From the NCBI GenBank assembly GCA_963749895.1, contig CAVVOG010000003.1, positions 1,302,001-1,366,000 of the forward strand: a stretch of DNA of 64,000 bases, written 5' to 3'. This document shows, piece after piece, positions 8,130 through 16,321 of this stretch. The translations under genes and the position numbers were made by a program. Positions within the stretch are counted from its first letter, which is position 1, and the number at the start of each line of letters is the position of its first letter. Origin of the DNA: AC-51 sp963749895. Lineage in GTDB: Bacteria > Actinomycetota > UBA4738 > HRBIN12. A model generated the notes under the pieces. The model saw nothing but the letters and a program-made list of their open reading frames with translations. It was not told the DNA's origin and made no database searches.

Positions 8130-8762
8130 GTGGGGATCTCGTACGACGATGCCGTGAGGTTCGTCAGGACCTTCGCGGGCGTCATCGCCGAGAACAAGGA
8201 GTACCTGACGCAACTGGACTCCGCGATCGGTGACGCGGACCACGGGATCAACATGGACCGTGGCTTCCGCGCCGTGATCGACAAGATCGAACCGCTCGAA
8301 CCGGGTGACATCGGCGCGATGTTCAAGACGGTCGGGATGACGCTCGTCTCGACGGTCGGCGGCGCCGGTGGGCCGCTGTACGGCACGCTCTTCCTCCAGT
8401 TGGGACTGAAGGGCGCAGGGAGGCAGGAACTCGTGCCCGAGGACTGGGCGGAGATGCTCGCAGCGGCGGTCGACGGCGTGATCGCCCGGGGGAAGGCCGA
8501 GCTCGAGGACAAGACGATGGTCGATGCCCTCGTGCCCGGTCGTGACGCCTTCCGGGCGGCCCTCGACGGAGGCGCGTCGCTCGGCGACGCCCTCCGACGT
8601 TCGGCGGACGCCGCCGAAGAGGGCATGCGCGCCACGATCCCGCTCGTCGCCCGCAAGGGACGGGCGAGCTACCTGGGCGAGCGGAGCGCAGGACACCAGG
8701 ACCCGGGGGCGACCTCGTCCGCGTTGCTGCTGCGGACCGCCGCCGAGACATGGGGTAGCTGA
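8130..8762 (+). CDS. dhaL: Dihydroxyacetone kinase subunit DhaL, main copy
   Basis: The 210-residue protein carries the DhaL signatures GDADHGINMDRGF, STVGGAGGPLYGTLF, EDKTMVDAL and HQDPGATSSALL. GTG 8130 is chosen because a strong GGGAGGAGG lies at 8116-8124. The frame is open for 700 bases further upstream, but that is shadow of dhaK. It is the cognate partner of the adjacent DhaK and differs in many positions from the second copy at 5409-6092, so the two are old paralogues rather than a recent duplication. Confidence 0.94.
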   Translation: MGISYDDAVRFVRTFAGVIAENKEYLTQLDSAIGDADHGINMDRGFRAVIDKIEPLEPGDIGAMFKTVGMTLVSTVGGAGGPLYGTLFLQLGLKGAGRQELVPEDWAEMLAAAVDGVIARGKAELEDKTMVDALVPGRDAFRAALDGGASLGDALRRSADAAEEGMRATIPLVARKGRASYLGERSAGHQDPGATSSALLLRTAAETWGS

Positions 8763-8830
8763 ACCACCAGGGACCGGCCCCGTTGGGGGGTCGGTTGGGA
8801 AGAGGGAACCACGAGGAGGTGGACCGATCG

Positions 8831-10327
8831 ATGGCGGACTTCGTAGGAGCCGTCGACCAGGGCACGACCAGTACCCGATTCATGATCTTCGACCACGCAG
8901 GAGGCGTGGTCGGGGTCGACCAGAAGGAGCACGAGCAGATCTATCCGAAGCCGGGCTGGGTCGAGCACGACCCCAAGGAGATCTGGTCGCGCACCCAGGA
9001 GGTGATCGACGGGGCGCTCGCGAAGGCCGGGATCGGCGCGTCAGATCTGGCTGCGGTCGGCATCACGAACCAGCGCGAGACGACCGTGGTGTGGAACCGC
9101 AACACGGGCGAACCGGTCTACAACGCGCTCGTGTGGCAGGACACGCGTACCCAGGACATCGTGAACGAGCTGTCCGCCGACGGCGGTCAGGACCGCTTCC
9201 GTGAGAAGGTCGGCCTGCCACTGGCGACGTACTTCTCGGGCACGAAGGTCAAGTGGATCCTCGACAACGTCGAGGGAGCACGGGCGGCGGCCGACGCCGG
9301 CGACCTCGTGTTCGGCAACATCGACACCTGGGTGATCTGGAACCTGACCGGTGGTGTCGACGGCGGCGTGCACGTCACCGACGTGTCGAACGCGAGCCGT
9401 ACGATGTTGATGAACCTCGCGACGCTGGACTGGGACGACGACCAGCTCGCGGCGTTCGGCATCCCACGCTCGATGTTGCCGGCCGTCATGCCGTCGTCCG
9501 CCGTCTACGGGAACGCGGTCGGCTCGCTGGCCGGGATCCCGGTCGCCGGAGACCTCGGCGACCAGCAGGCGGCGACGTTCGGACAAGCCGCCTACGACAT
9601 CGGCGACGCGAAGAACACCTACGGCACGGGCAACTTCATGTTGCTCAACACCGGGACGGACATGGTCCAGTCGAAGAGCGGTCTGCTCACGACGGTCGGG
9701 TGGAAGCTCGGCGACGCGCCGGCGGTGTACTGCCTCGAGGGTGCGATCGCGATCACCGGAGCGCTCGTCCAGTGGCTGCGCGACAACCTCGGGCTCATCG
9801 CGACCTCACCCGAGGTGGAAGACCTCGCGAAGACGGTGGACGACAACGGCGGGATGTACTTCGTCCCCGCCTTCTCGGGCCTGTTCGCGCCGTACTGGCG
9901 CGGCGACGCCCGGGGCGCGATCGTGGGCCTGACCCGCTACATCAACAAGGGTCACTTCGCGCGTGCGGCGTTGGAGGCCACCGCATGGCAGACCCGTGAG
10001 GTCCTCGACGCGATGGAGGCCGACTCCGGCGTCACGCTGAAGGAACTCAAGGTCGACGGCGGCATGGTCTACAACGACACGCTGATGCAGTTCCAGTCGG
10101 ACGCCCTGCAGGTGCCAGTGATCCGGCCGAAGGTGGCCGAGACCACGGCCCTCGGTGCGGCGTACGCGGCAGGACTGGCCGTCGGCTTCTGGGGCTCCTA
10201 CGACGACCTGCGCCAGAACTGGGGCAAGGACGCCGAGTGGACCCCGAAGATGCCGGCGGACGAGATCGACCGCGAGTACACGCAGTGGAAGAAGGCCGTG
10301 ACACGGACCTTCGACTGGGTGGAGTAA
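8831..10327 (+). CDS. glpK: Glycerol kinase GlpK
   Basis: The 498-residue FGGY-family kinase has normal length. The N-terminal ATPase motif GAVDQGTTSTRF, the substrate segment GITNQRETTVVWN, GDLGDQQAATFGQ, the activator-region GTGNFMLLNTG and the C-terminal KVDGGMVYNDTLMQ are all present. It makes glycerol-3-phosphate from glycerol and ATP. ATG 8831 is preferred over an upstream in-frame ATG because it sits 11 bases after AGGAGGT and gives the canonical N-terminus. Its product is the substrate of the GlpA gene that follows. Confidence 0.96.
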   Translation: MADFVGAVDQGTTSTRFMIFDHAGGVVGVDQKEHEQIYPKPGWVEHDPKEIWSRTQEVIDGALAKAGIGASDLAAVGITNQRETTVVWNRNTGEPVYNALVWQDTRTQDIVNELSADGGQDRFREKVGLPLATYFSGTKVKWILDNVEGARAAADAGDLVFGNIDTWVIWNLTGGVDGGVHVTDVSNASRTMLMNLATLDWDDDQLAAFGIPRSMLPAVMPSSAVYGNAVGSLAGIPVAGDLGDQQAATFGQAAYDIGDAKNTYGTGNFMLLNTGTDMVQSKSGLLTTVGWKLGDAPAVYCLEGAIAITGALVQWLRDNLGLIATSPEVEDLAKTVDDNGGMYFVPAFSGLFAPYWRGDARGAIVGLTRYINKGHFARAALEATAWQTREVLDAMEADSGVTLKELKVDGGMVYNDTLMQFQSDALQVPVIRPKVAETTALGAAYAAGLAVGFWGSYDDLRQNWGKDAEWTPKMPADEIDREYTQWKKAVTRTFDWVE

Positions 10328-10364
10328 CCGCAGCACCCTGGGGACCCGGGTCGAAAGACCGGAA

Positions 10365-10392
10365 GGGAGGCCGGCCGGATGGCCGGCCTCCC
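10365..10392 (+). terminator. 12-bp perfect stem-loop between glpK and glpA
   Basis: GGGAGGCCGGCC and GGCCGGCCTCCC flank a GGAT loop. A small GGTC-GAAA-GACC hairpin precedes it at about 10350-10361. There is no T-run, so it may be a GC-type terminator or attenuator, or an RNA-stability element that sets glpA expression apart from glpK. Confidence 0.5.
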
Positions 10393-10454
10393 GGGCCCCC
10401 GACGGTGGGAGGCTTCCTGGCGAGGCCGCGCCCCGATCGACGAGGAGACCATCG

Positions 10455-11642
10455 ATGGAACGTCCCCGACCGCACGTCCTGATCGTCGGCGGCGGCGGCA
10501 CCGGGGGCGCCCTCGCGCACGACCTCACCCTCCGCGGGATCCAGGTGACCCTGGTGGAACGCGGGGAGCTCACCTCGGGCACCACCGGACGCCATCACGG
10601 ACTGCTCCACTCCGGCGCTCGCTACGCCGTCAACGACCAGGAGTCCGCCGTCGAGTGCATCGAGGAGAACACGCTCCTGCGTCGGATCTGTCCCGGCATG
10701 TTCGAGGAGAACGACGGGCTGTTCGTCGCGATCACCGACGAGGACATGGCGTACTACGACGACTTCGTTCGGGGATGCAAGGAGTCCGAGATCCCGATCC
10801 AGGAGCTGACGCGCGACGAGACCCTGCGGCTCGAGCCTCGGTTGAACCCGGAGCTGAAGGCCGCCGTCCGGGTCCCGGACGCGACGATGGACGCGATGCG
10901 GATGCCGCTGCGGTTCTTCGCGACGGCCCAGCAAGGGGGCGCCCGCATCTACAGCTACATGGAGGTCCTGGGCCTCGACGTCCAGGACGGGCGGGTCGTG
11001 GGAGCGATGCTCCATGACCACGTGACCGGCACGGACGGTCGCGTCGAGGCCGACCTCGTCGTGAACGCGACCGGGCCGTGGTCGGAGAAGATCGCACGGA
11101 TGGCAGGGGTCGACGTGCCGATCCGCCCCTCCCCCGGCGTGATGCTGGCCCTGCGCGGTCGGCTCTGCAACATGGTGGTCAACCGGATGCACCGCTCGGG
11201 CGACGGCGACATCGTGGTCCCGCAACGTGCCCTGTCGGTGGTCGGGACCAGCTCGTGGACGGTCGAGGATCCCGAGGAGCTCGACGTCCCCGAGGACCAC
11301 ATCCAGCGGATGTACGAAGAAGGCGCGAAGCTGATCCCCGCCGTCCGTGAGGCCGGTTTCCGGGCGGCTTGGTCTGCGGCCCGACCTTTGATCGGATCGA
11401 AGGACGCCGACAGCGGGCGCGAGCTCTCGCGGACGTTCAAGACGATCGACCACGCCGAGGAGGGCGTCGAGGGCTTCGTCACGATCACGGGGGGGAAGGC
11501 CACGACCCTCCGCGGGATGGCCGAGCTGTGCGCGAACGTGGTGTGCGGCAAGCTCGGCGTCGATGCCGTCTGTCGGACGCGCGAGGTCGTCACCCTCCCG
11601 CACACCGCCTACTACGCGACCCGCGATCGGAGGATCGCATGA
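10455..11642 (+). CDS. glpA: GlpA-type glycerol-3-phosphate dehydrogenase, catalytic subunit
   Basis: This 395-residue FAD enzyme has the dinucleotide fold at the N-terminus (LIVGGGGTGGALA) followed by the GlpA-specific block LTSGTTGRHHGLLHSGARYA. ATGPWSEKIA is typical of DAO-fold glycerol-3-phosphate dehydrogenases, and TGGKATTLRGMAE closes the FAD site. Classical GlpA has about 540 residues with a C-terminal Fe-S-binding BFD-like domain; that domain is missing here. The gene overlaps the next one by ATGA. The context suggests it feeds electrons to the Sdh-type Fe-S protein encoded next rather than to GlpB/GlpC. Confidence 0.9.
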   Translation: MERPRPHVLIVGGGGTGGALAHDLTLRGIQVTLVERGELTSGTTGRHHGLLHSGARYAVNDQESAVECIEENTLLRRICPGMFEENDGLFVAITDEDMAYYDDFVRGCKESEIPIQELTRDETLRLEPRLNPELKAAVRVPDATMDAMRMPLRFFATAQQGGARIYSYMEVLGLDVQDGRVVGAMLHDHVTGTDGRVEADLVVNATGPWSEKIARMAGVDVPIRPSPGVMLALRGRLCNMVVNRMHRSGDGDIVVPQRALSVVGTSSWTVEDPEELDVPEDHIQRMYEEGAKLIPAVREAGFRAAWSAARPLIGSKDADSGRELSRTFKTIDHAEEGVEGFVTITGGKATTLRGMAELCANVVCGKLGVDAVCRTREVVTLPHTAYYATRDRRIA

Positions 11643-12388
11643 GCGCCACCGACGTCGCGGCCCCGGCTGGAACCGAGACCCGACGGTTCCGCGTCTTCCG
11701 CTCGAAACGTGACGACGGGAAGTCGCGCTTCGACACGTTCGACGTCCCGGTCGGACCGAGGACGACCATCTTGGAGGCCCTTCGATGGATCCAGGTCCAT
11801 GAGGACCGAACGCTCGCCCTGCGCCACTCGTGCTTCCACGCCTCGTGCGGGACGTGCGGCGTGCTGGTGAACGGCCGAGAGGTCCTGGGGTGCGTGACGA
11901 TGGTCCACGACCTCGGACGGACGATCACGGTCGAGCCGCTCGCGAACATCCCGGTCCTGACGGACCTGGTCGTCGACATGGAGGAGTTCTACGGGCGTCT
12001 CCCCGACGACACCCCGGTGATCCGCCGCAGCGGGTTCCAGCCCGACTCGGCACCACCTGACGGGATCGGCGCCTATACGCGCTACGAGGACTGCATCGAG
12101 TGCGGCCTGTGCGTATCGGCGTGCCCGGTGGCCGCGACCTCCGACGGGTACGTTGGGCCCGCGGCCCTCGCCGCCGGGCAGCGACTGCTCGAGGAGCCGC
12201 GCGGGACGGACCCGGATCGGATCTTGGACTGGGCCGACGATCCGCTGGGCGCGTGGCGCTGCCACGCCGCTTTCGAGTGCACCGAGGCCTGCCCGTCGAA
12301 CGTGAACCCCGCGGCGCGCATCATGGCGCTCCGGGGGGTCCTGGTCGGCGGCCGGCTGACGCTCCAGGAGGAGGACGAGACCCGATGA
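11639..12388 (+). CDS. Succinate dehydrogenase/fumarate reductase-type iron-sulfur subunit in a glycerol-3-phosphate operon
   Basis: The 249-residue protein has the full three-cluster SdhB/FrdB layout. The [2Fe-2S] ligands are C65, C70, C73 and C85 (SCFHASCGTCG). The [4Fe-4S] motif is CIECGLCVSACP at C152-C162. The [3Fe-4S] motif is CHAAFECTEACP at C208, C214 and C218. No SdhA/FrdA flavoprotein gene is nearby. The gene begins inside the glpA stop (ATGA) and ends inside the next start (ATGA), so it is made together with GlpA. It most likely wires GlpA to the membrane anchors. A true succinate dehydrogenase subunit is the alternative. Confidence 0.88.
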   Translation: MSATDVAAPAGTETRRFRVFRSKRDDGKSRFDTFDVPVGPRTTILEALRWIQVHEDRTLALRHSCFHASCGTCGVLVNGREVLGCVTMVHDLGRTITVEPLANIPVLTDLVVDMEEFYGRLPDDTPVIRRSGFQPDSAPPDGIGAYTRYEDCIECGLCVSACPVAATSDGYVGPAALAAGQRLLEEPRGTDPDRILDWADDPLGAWRCHAAFECTEACPSNVNPAARIMALRGVLVGGRLTLQEEDETR

Positions 12389-12828
12389 ACGGACCGACAC
12401 CCGGCGTGCCCGGGCTCGAGCGCCGCGCCGAACGGGGACAGGTCCGCCGCAAGGGCGTCGGCGTCCCGACCTCGGGCTGGTTCGATCCCCGCGGACGGGC
12501 CCTCGGGTCGTTCGCCTTCGCGGTGAACCGCGTCACCGGGCTCGGCCTCGTCTTCTACCTGTACCTGCACCTCGGGGTGCTCTCGATGCTCCTGATGGGC
12601 GAGGACGCCTGGAACGACTTCGTCGAGCTGGCCACGAACGTCGTGTTCCTAGCCCTCGACGTCCTGTTGATCTTCGGGCTGCTCTACCACGGGCTCAACG
12701 GCCTGCGGGTCGCGCTCGTCGGCACGAACGTCGCGGCCGACCGCCACGTCGCGTTGTGGTGGGCGTTCGGAGCGATCGGGACGATCGTGTTGCTGTACAG
12801 CGCGCTGCACATCTTCGGGAGCGCATGA
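12385..12828 (+). CDS. SdhC-like membrane anchor (cytochrome b-type)
   Basis: The 147-residue protein has a cytoplasmic arm of about 40 residues and three hydrophobic helices. FAVNRVTGLGLVFYLYLH near residues 45-62 resembles the start of SdhC, and YHGLNGLRVALVG near 101-113 resembles the SdhC haem-ligand helix, with H102 as candidate ligand. It would bind quinone and perhaps haem b with the next gene product. ATGA overlaps on both sides show translational coupling. The function in a GlpA complex is inferred from the operon. Confidence 0.8.
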   Translation: MNGPTPGVPGLERRAERGQVRRKGVGVPTSGWFDPRGRALGSFAFAVNRVTGLGLVFYLYLHLGVLSMLLMGEDAWNDFVELATNVVFLALDVLLIFGLLYHGLNGLRVALVGTNVAADRHVALWWAFGAIGTIVLLYSALHIFGSA

Positions 12829-13235
12829 TGGCCACCGTCAAGACCCGCCCCGACACCTCCCCCCGTCGCCGGTCCCGTGGCCGGACCCCCAGGTCGGCAC
12901 GGGAATGGCGGTTCACCGCGCTCACCGGCGTCGCGCTCCTCGTGCTCGTCACGGTGCACATGGTCGCCCATCACTTCGTCGTTGAGGAGGTGGGTGGCCT
13001 CCGGGACTACGGGCGCGTGCTCGAGTACATCTCGAACCCCGTGATCATCACGGTGGAGGCGTTCTTCCTCTTGTTCGTCACGATCCATGCCCTGCTGGGG
13101 GTGCGCGGCGTGCTGTTCGACCTCGACCCTTCCCCCGCGACGCGCCGGTGGATCGATCGGGGGCTGGTCGTGCTGGGGCTCGCGACGCTCGCCTACGGGT
13201 ACTTCCTGATCGGGACCCTCGCGTCCCGCGCCTGA
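12825..13235 (+). CDS. SdhD-like membrane anchor
   Basis: The 136-residue protein has three predicted helices after an Arg-rich N-terminus. Histidines in VTVHMVAHHFVVEE (H45, H49, H50) and IHALLGVRGVLFD (H88) match the pattern of actinobacterial SdhD-type anchors, where one His binds haem b. It overlaps the SdhC-like gene by ATGA and is the last member of the glpA-FeS-anchor set before the PTS gene eight bases on. Together the two anchors give six helices, the size of a Sdh-type quinone site. Confidence 0.78.
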   Translation: MMATVKTRPDTSPRRRSRGRTPRSAREWRFTALTGVALLVLVTVHMVAHHFVVEEVGGLRDYGRVLEYISNPVIITVEAFFLLFVTIHALLGVRGVLFDLDPSPATRRWIDRGLVVLGLATLAYGYFLIGTLASRA

Positions 13236-13242
13236 GCCCACG

Positions 13243-15735
13243 ATGGTCGGTCTCGTCCTCGTGTCCCACAGCCACGCGGCGGCCGAAGGCACCGCGGCGC
13301 TCGCCCGGCAGATGGCCGGCGACGACGTCGCGATCGCGACGGCCGGCGGCCTGGAGGGACCGGATCACGCGATCGGCACCGACGCGATGCGGGTCTTGGC
13401 CGCGATCGAACAGGTGTGGTCCGACGACGGCGTCCTCGTCCTGATGGATCTCGGCAGCGCGGTCCTGTCGGCCGAGATGGCCCTCGACTTCCTGGATCCA
13501 GAGCGTTCGGCCAAGGTGCATCTGTCGGGCGCTCCCTTCATCGAGGGGGCCGTCGCGGCCGCGGTGGCGGCGAGGCTCGGGGGTTCGCTGGAACACGTCG
13601 ACGCGGAGGCTCGCGGCGGCTTGGCCGGCAAGACCGCTCACCTCGGCGACGAGACGCGCCCATCCGGGGACGACACGGCCGCAGAGGCACCCGGTGCTGC
13701 GGCGATCCACCGCTCCTTCGTGGTCGACCTGCCTCACGGGCTTCACGCGAGGCCGGCCGCTCGCCTGGTCCAGACGGCCGCGGCGTTCGACGCTCGGGTC
13801 ACCGTGACGAACGCGTCGACCGGACGGGGTCCGGTCGACGCGCGCAGCCTGAACGCCGTGGCCACGCTGGGCGTCACCCGCGGCCAGTCGATCGACGTCG
13901 CGGCCGACGGACCGCAGGCCGCCCTGGCGCTCGACGCGATCGACGCGCTGGCCGCGCGGAGGTTCGACGAGGTCGACGAGCCCCCGGCCCCGGCCTCCGT
14001 GGCGGCGGCTCCCGGATCCCTCGAGCCAGGAACGCTCCACGGGATCGCAGCCTCCCCCGGTCGGGCCGCGGGGCCCGTCCACAGGCTCGTGGTCCCACCG
14101 ATCCCGCCGGTCCCGCCCGTGTCCGATGCCGAGCCTGCGTCGGAGGCAGCCGCCCTGGACGAGGCGCTCGCGGCGGTCGGCGCCGAGCTCCGTCGTCGTC
14201 GCGACCGGACCGCCGCGCGCGCCGGCGACGCACAGGCGGCGATCTTCGATGCCCACCTGCTGTTCCTCGACGACGAGGCGCTCCTCGGACCGACCCGGGT
14301 CGCGATCGAGTCTGGACGAGGGGCCGCCGCCGGCTGGTCCGGCGCGATCGAGGAGGTCGCTGCGTCGTGGGAGTCATTGGACGATCCCTACCTGCGCGCA
14401 CGTGCGACCGACCTGCGGAGCGTCGGGCGCGAGGTGCTCGCGCGGCTCCTGGGGGTTCCCCTGCCGCGCACGTCGCTCGCCGCGCCGGGGATCTTGGTGG
14501 CCGACGACCTCGAGCCGGCCGACGCGGCCGCTCTGGACCCCGCGACGTGCATGGGGATCGCGACGGCGCGCGGGGGCCCGACCGCCCACGCGGCGGTGCT
14601 CGCCAGAGCCCTCGCGATCCCCGCGGTCGTCGGGCTCGGGGAGACGATCACCGAGCTGCCCGAAGGTGCGACGGTGATCCTCGATGGAGACCGCGGCATC
14701 GTGCGGACGTCGCCGACGCCCGAGGAACTGGCCGCGGTGGAGGCGGCGCGCGCCGCGGCCAGCGCGCGACGCGAGGTGGCTAGGGCGCGCGCCGCCGGGC
14801 CCGCGACCACGCGCGACGGGGAGACGATCCACGTGGTCGCCAACGTCGGCTCCCCCGCCGACGTGCCGGCCGCGGTGGAGGCCGGCGCCGACGGCGTAGG
14901 CCTGTTCAGGACAGAGTTCCTGTTCCTCGACCGCGACGAGCTCCCCGGCGAGGACGACCAGGAGGCCGTCTATCGCGAGGTCGCCGAGTCGTTCGCAGGG
15001 CGTCCGATCGTGATCCGGACCCTCGACGTCGGCGGCGACAAGCCCCTCCCCGCTCTCCCTCAGCCCCACGAGGAGAACCCCTTCCTCGGCGTCCGGGGTC
15101 TGCGGCTGGGGCTCGCGCACCCGGAGGTGCTCGATGCCCAGCTGCGCGCCATCGTGCGCGCCGCCGCGGACCACCCGATCCGGATCATGGTCCCCATGGT
15201 CACGACCCTCGAGGAGGTGCGGCTCGCGCGGGCGGCGCTCGCGCGGGCGCTGGAGGCCACCGGCGTGGAGGTCCGACCCGCGTTCGGCGTGATGATCGAG
15301 GTGCCCGCCGCGGCGCTCGCTGCGCGCACGCTCGCTCGGGAGGTGGACTTCTTCTCGATCGGCACGAACGACCTGGCGCAGTACACGCTGGCGGCCGACC
15401 GCGGGAACGACCGTCTGGCATCGATCGCCGATCCCCTGCACCCGGCGGTCCTGCGGTTGATCGCGACGACGGCCGAGGCGGGACGCGCCGCGGGGATCGA
15501 GACCGCCGTCTGCGGCGAGATGGGAGGCGATCCGATGCTCACGCCGCTCCTGCTGGGTCTCGGGGTACGGGAGCTGTCGATGAGCGCGCCGACGATCCCG
15601 CTGGTGAAGGAGGCGGTGCGCGACGTCGACCTCGACGGAGCGCGCGCGCTCGCCGGCCGCGCCCTCGAGGCCGACTCGGCCGCCGACGTCGGAGCGCTCC
15701 TGGGTCCGTTGGGCGGTCCGGCGCCGAACGGTTGA
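13243..15735 (+). CDS. dhaM: DhaM-HPr-Enzyme I fusion, phosphoryl donor for dihydroxyacetone kinase
   Basis: The 830-residue protein joins three PTS modules. Residues 1-125 are a mannose-type EIIA (DhaM) with active H9 in LVSHSH. Residues 155-245 are HPr with GLHARPA, active H168. From about residue 265 there is a full-length Enzyme I with swivelling His H449 (GGPTAHAA), a PEP-binding barrel (GTNDLAQYT) and C757 in CGEMGGDP. E. coli DhaM carries only a partial Enzyme I; here the whole chain from PEP to DhaL-ADP is on one polypeptide. No sugar EIIB/EIIC is nearby, so it looks dedicated to dihydroxyacetone. Confidence 0.93.
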   Translation: MVGLVLVSHSHAAAEGTAALARQMAGDDVAIATAGGLEGPDHAIGTDAMRVLAAIEQVWSDDGVLVLMDLGSAVLSAEMALDFLDPERSAKVHLSGAPFIEGAVAAAVAARLGGSLEHVDAEARGGLAGKTAHLGDETRPSGDDTAAEAPGAAAIHRSFVVDLPHGLHARPAARLVQTAAAFDARVTVTNASTGRGPVDARSLNAVATLGVTRGQSIDVAADGPQAALALDAIDALAARRFDEVDEPPAPASVAAAPGSLEPGTLHGIAASPGRAAGPVHRLVVPPIPPVPPVSDAEPASEAAALDEALAAVGAELRRRRDRTAARAGDAQAAIFDAHLLFLDDEALLGPTRVAIESGRGAAAGWSGAIEEVAASWESLDDPYLRARATDLRSVGREVLARLLGVPLPRTSLAAPGILVADDLEPADAAALDPATCMGIATARGGPTAHAAVLARALAIPAVVGLGETITELPEGATVILDGDRGIVRTSPTPEELAAVEAARAAASARREVARARAAGPATTRDGETIHVVANVGSPADVPAAVEAGADGVGLFRTEFLFLDRDELPGEDDQEAVYREVAESFAGRPIVIRTLDVGGDKPLPALPQPHEENPFLGVRGLRLGLAHPEVLDAQLRAIVRAAADHPIRIMVPMVTTLEEVRLARAALARALEATGVEVRPAFGVMIEVPAAALAARTLAREVDFFSIGTNDLAQYTLAADRGNDRLASIADPLHPAVLRLIATTAEAGRAAGIETAVCGEMGGDPMLTPLLLGLGVRELSMSAPTIPLVKEAVRDVDLDGARALAGRALEADSAADVGALLGPLGGPAPNG

Positions 15736-15741
15736 TACGCT
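15736..15741 (+). promoter_or_regulatory. -10 TACGCT of a leaderless pgsA transcript
   Basis: The hexamer ends seven bases before the GTG start at 15749, and no Shine-Dalgarno sequence is seen between them. Confidence 0.5.
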
Positions 15742-15748
15742 CCGCTCC

Positions 15749-16321
15749 GTGAGTCGGGCCGACGATCGCGCCGCCTTCTTCCTGTCCTCGGTCACGTGGT
15801 TCCGCGTGCTCATGACGCCCGTCGTGATGGCGTTCATCCTGGTCGGCGGCCGGACGAACGACGTGATCGCGGCGGTGCTTTTCGCGGTCGCCGCGCTCAC
15901 CGACCTGCTCGACGGTCTGCTCGCGCGCCGCTGGAAGCAGACGACCCCGCTCGGGGCGTTCCTCGACACGACGGCGGACAAGATCCTCGTGTCGGGTGGC
16001 CTCCTCGCCCTCGTCGGGGTGGGGCGGGCCTCGGTCTGGGCGTCGTTCCTGATCATCGGCCGCGAGGTGCTGATCTTGGGCCTCAAGGGGGTCGCGAGCG
16101 CCGCGAAGGGCAACGCGGTGCCGCCGTCATGGCTCGGCAAGGCGAAGGCGAACCTCCAGTTCATCGCGATCACCGTCGCGATCGTGCGACCCGACATCGT
16201 GATCGGCGGCTGGTACCTGGACGCATGGCTGCTCTGGGCCGCCGCGATCGCGAGCGTGTGGTCGGGCGCCGACTACCTGATCCGCTACGGGGGCCTCGTC
16301 TCGCACGATCGAACGCGATGA
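15749..16321 (+). CDS. pgsA: CDP-diacylglycerol-glycerol-3-phosphate 3-phosphatidyltransferase
   Basis: The 190-residue membrane enzyme has the CDP-alcohol phosphatidyltransferase signature DGLLAR followed by GAFLD and TTAD, at about residues 46-70. It joins glycerol-3-phosphate to CDP-diacylglycerol, the committed step to phosphatidylglycerol. Several hydrophobic helices follow. The gene ends in an ATGA overlap with the epimerase gene. The neighbourhood supplies its substrate, though it has its own promoter. Other CDP-alcohol transferases, such as a phosphatidylinositol-phosphate synthase, cannot be excluded from sequence alone. Confidence 0.87.
   Translation: MSRADDRAAFFLSSVTWFRVLMTPVVMAFILVGGRTNDVIAAVLFAVAALTDLLDGLLARRWKQTTPLGAFLDTTADKILVSGGLLALVGVGRASVWASFLIIGREVLILGLKGVASAAKGNAVPPSWLGKAKANLQFIAITVAIVRPDIVIGGWYLDAWLLWAAAIASVWSGADYLIRYGGLVSHDRTR

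Noticed and set aside
10455..13235. Interpretation as an ordinary succinate dehydrogenase operon
   Set aside because: The flavoprotein has GlpA-specific motifs and no SdhA/FrdA motif, and the surrounding genes all concern glycerol; kept only as the alternative hypothesis for the Fe-S subunit.
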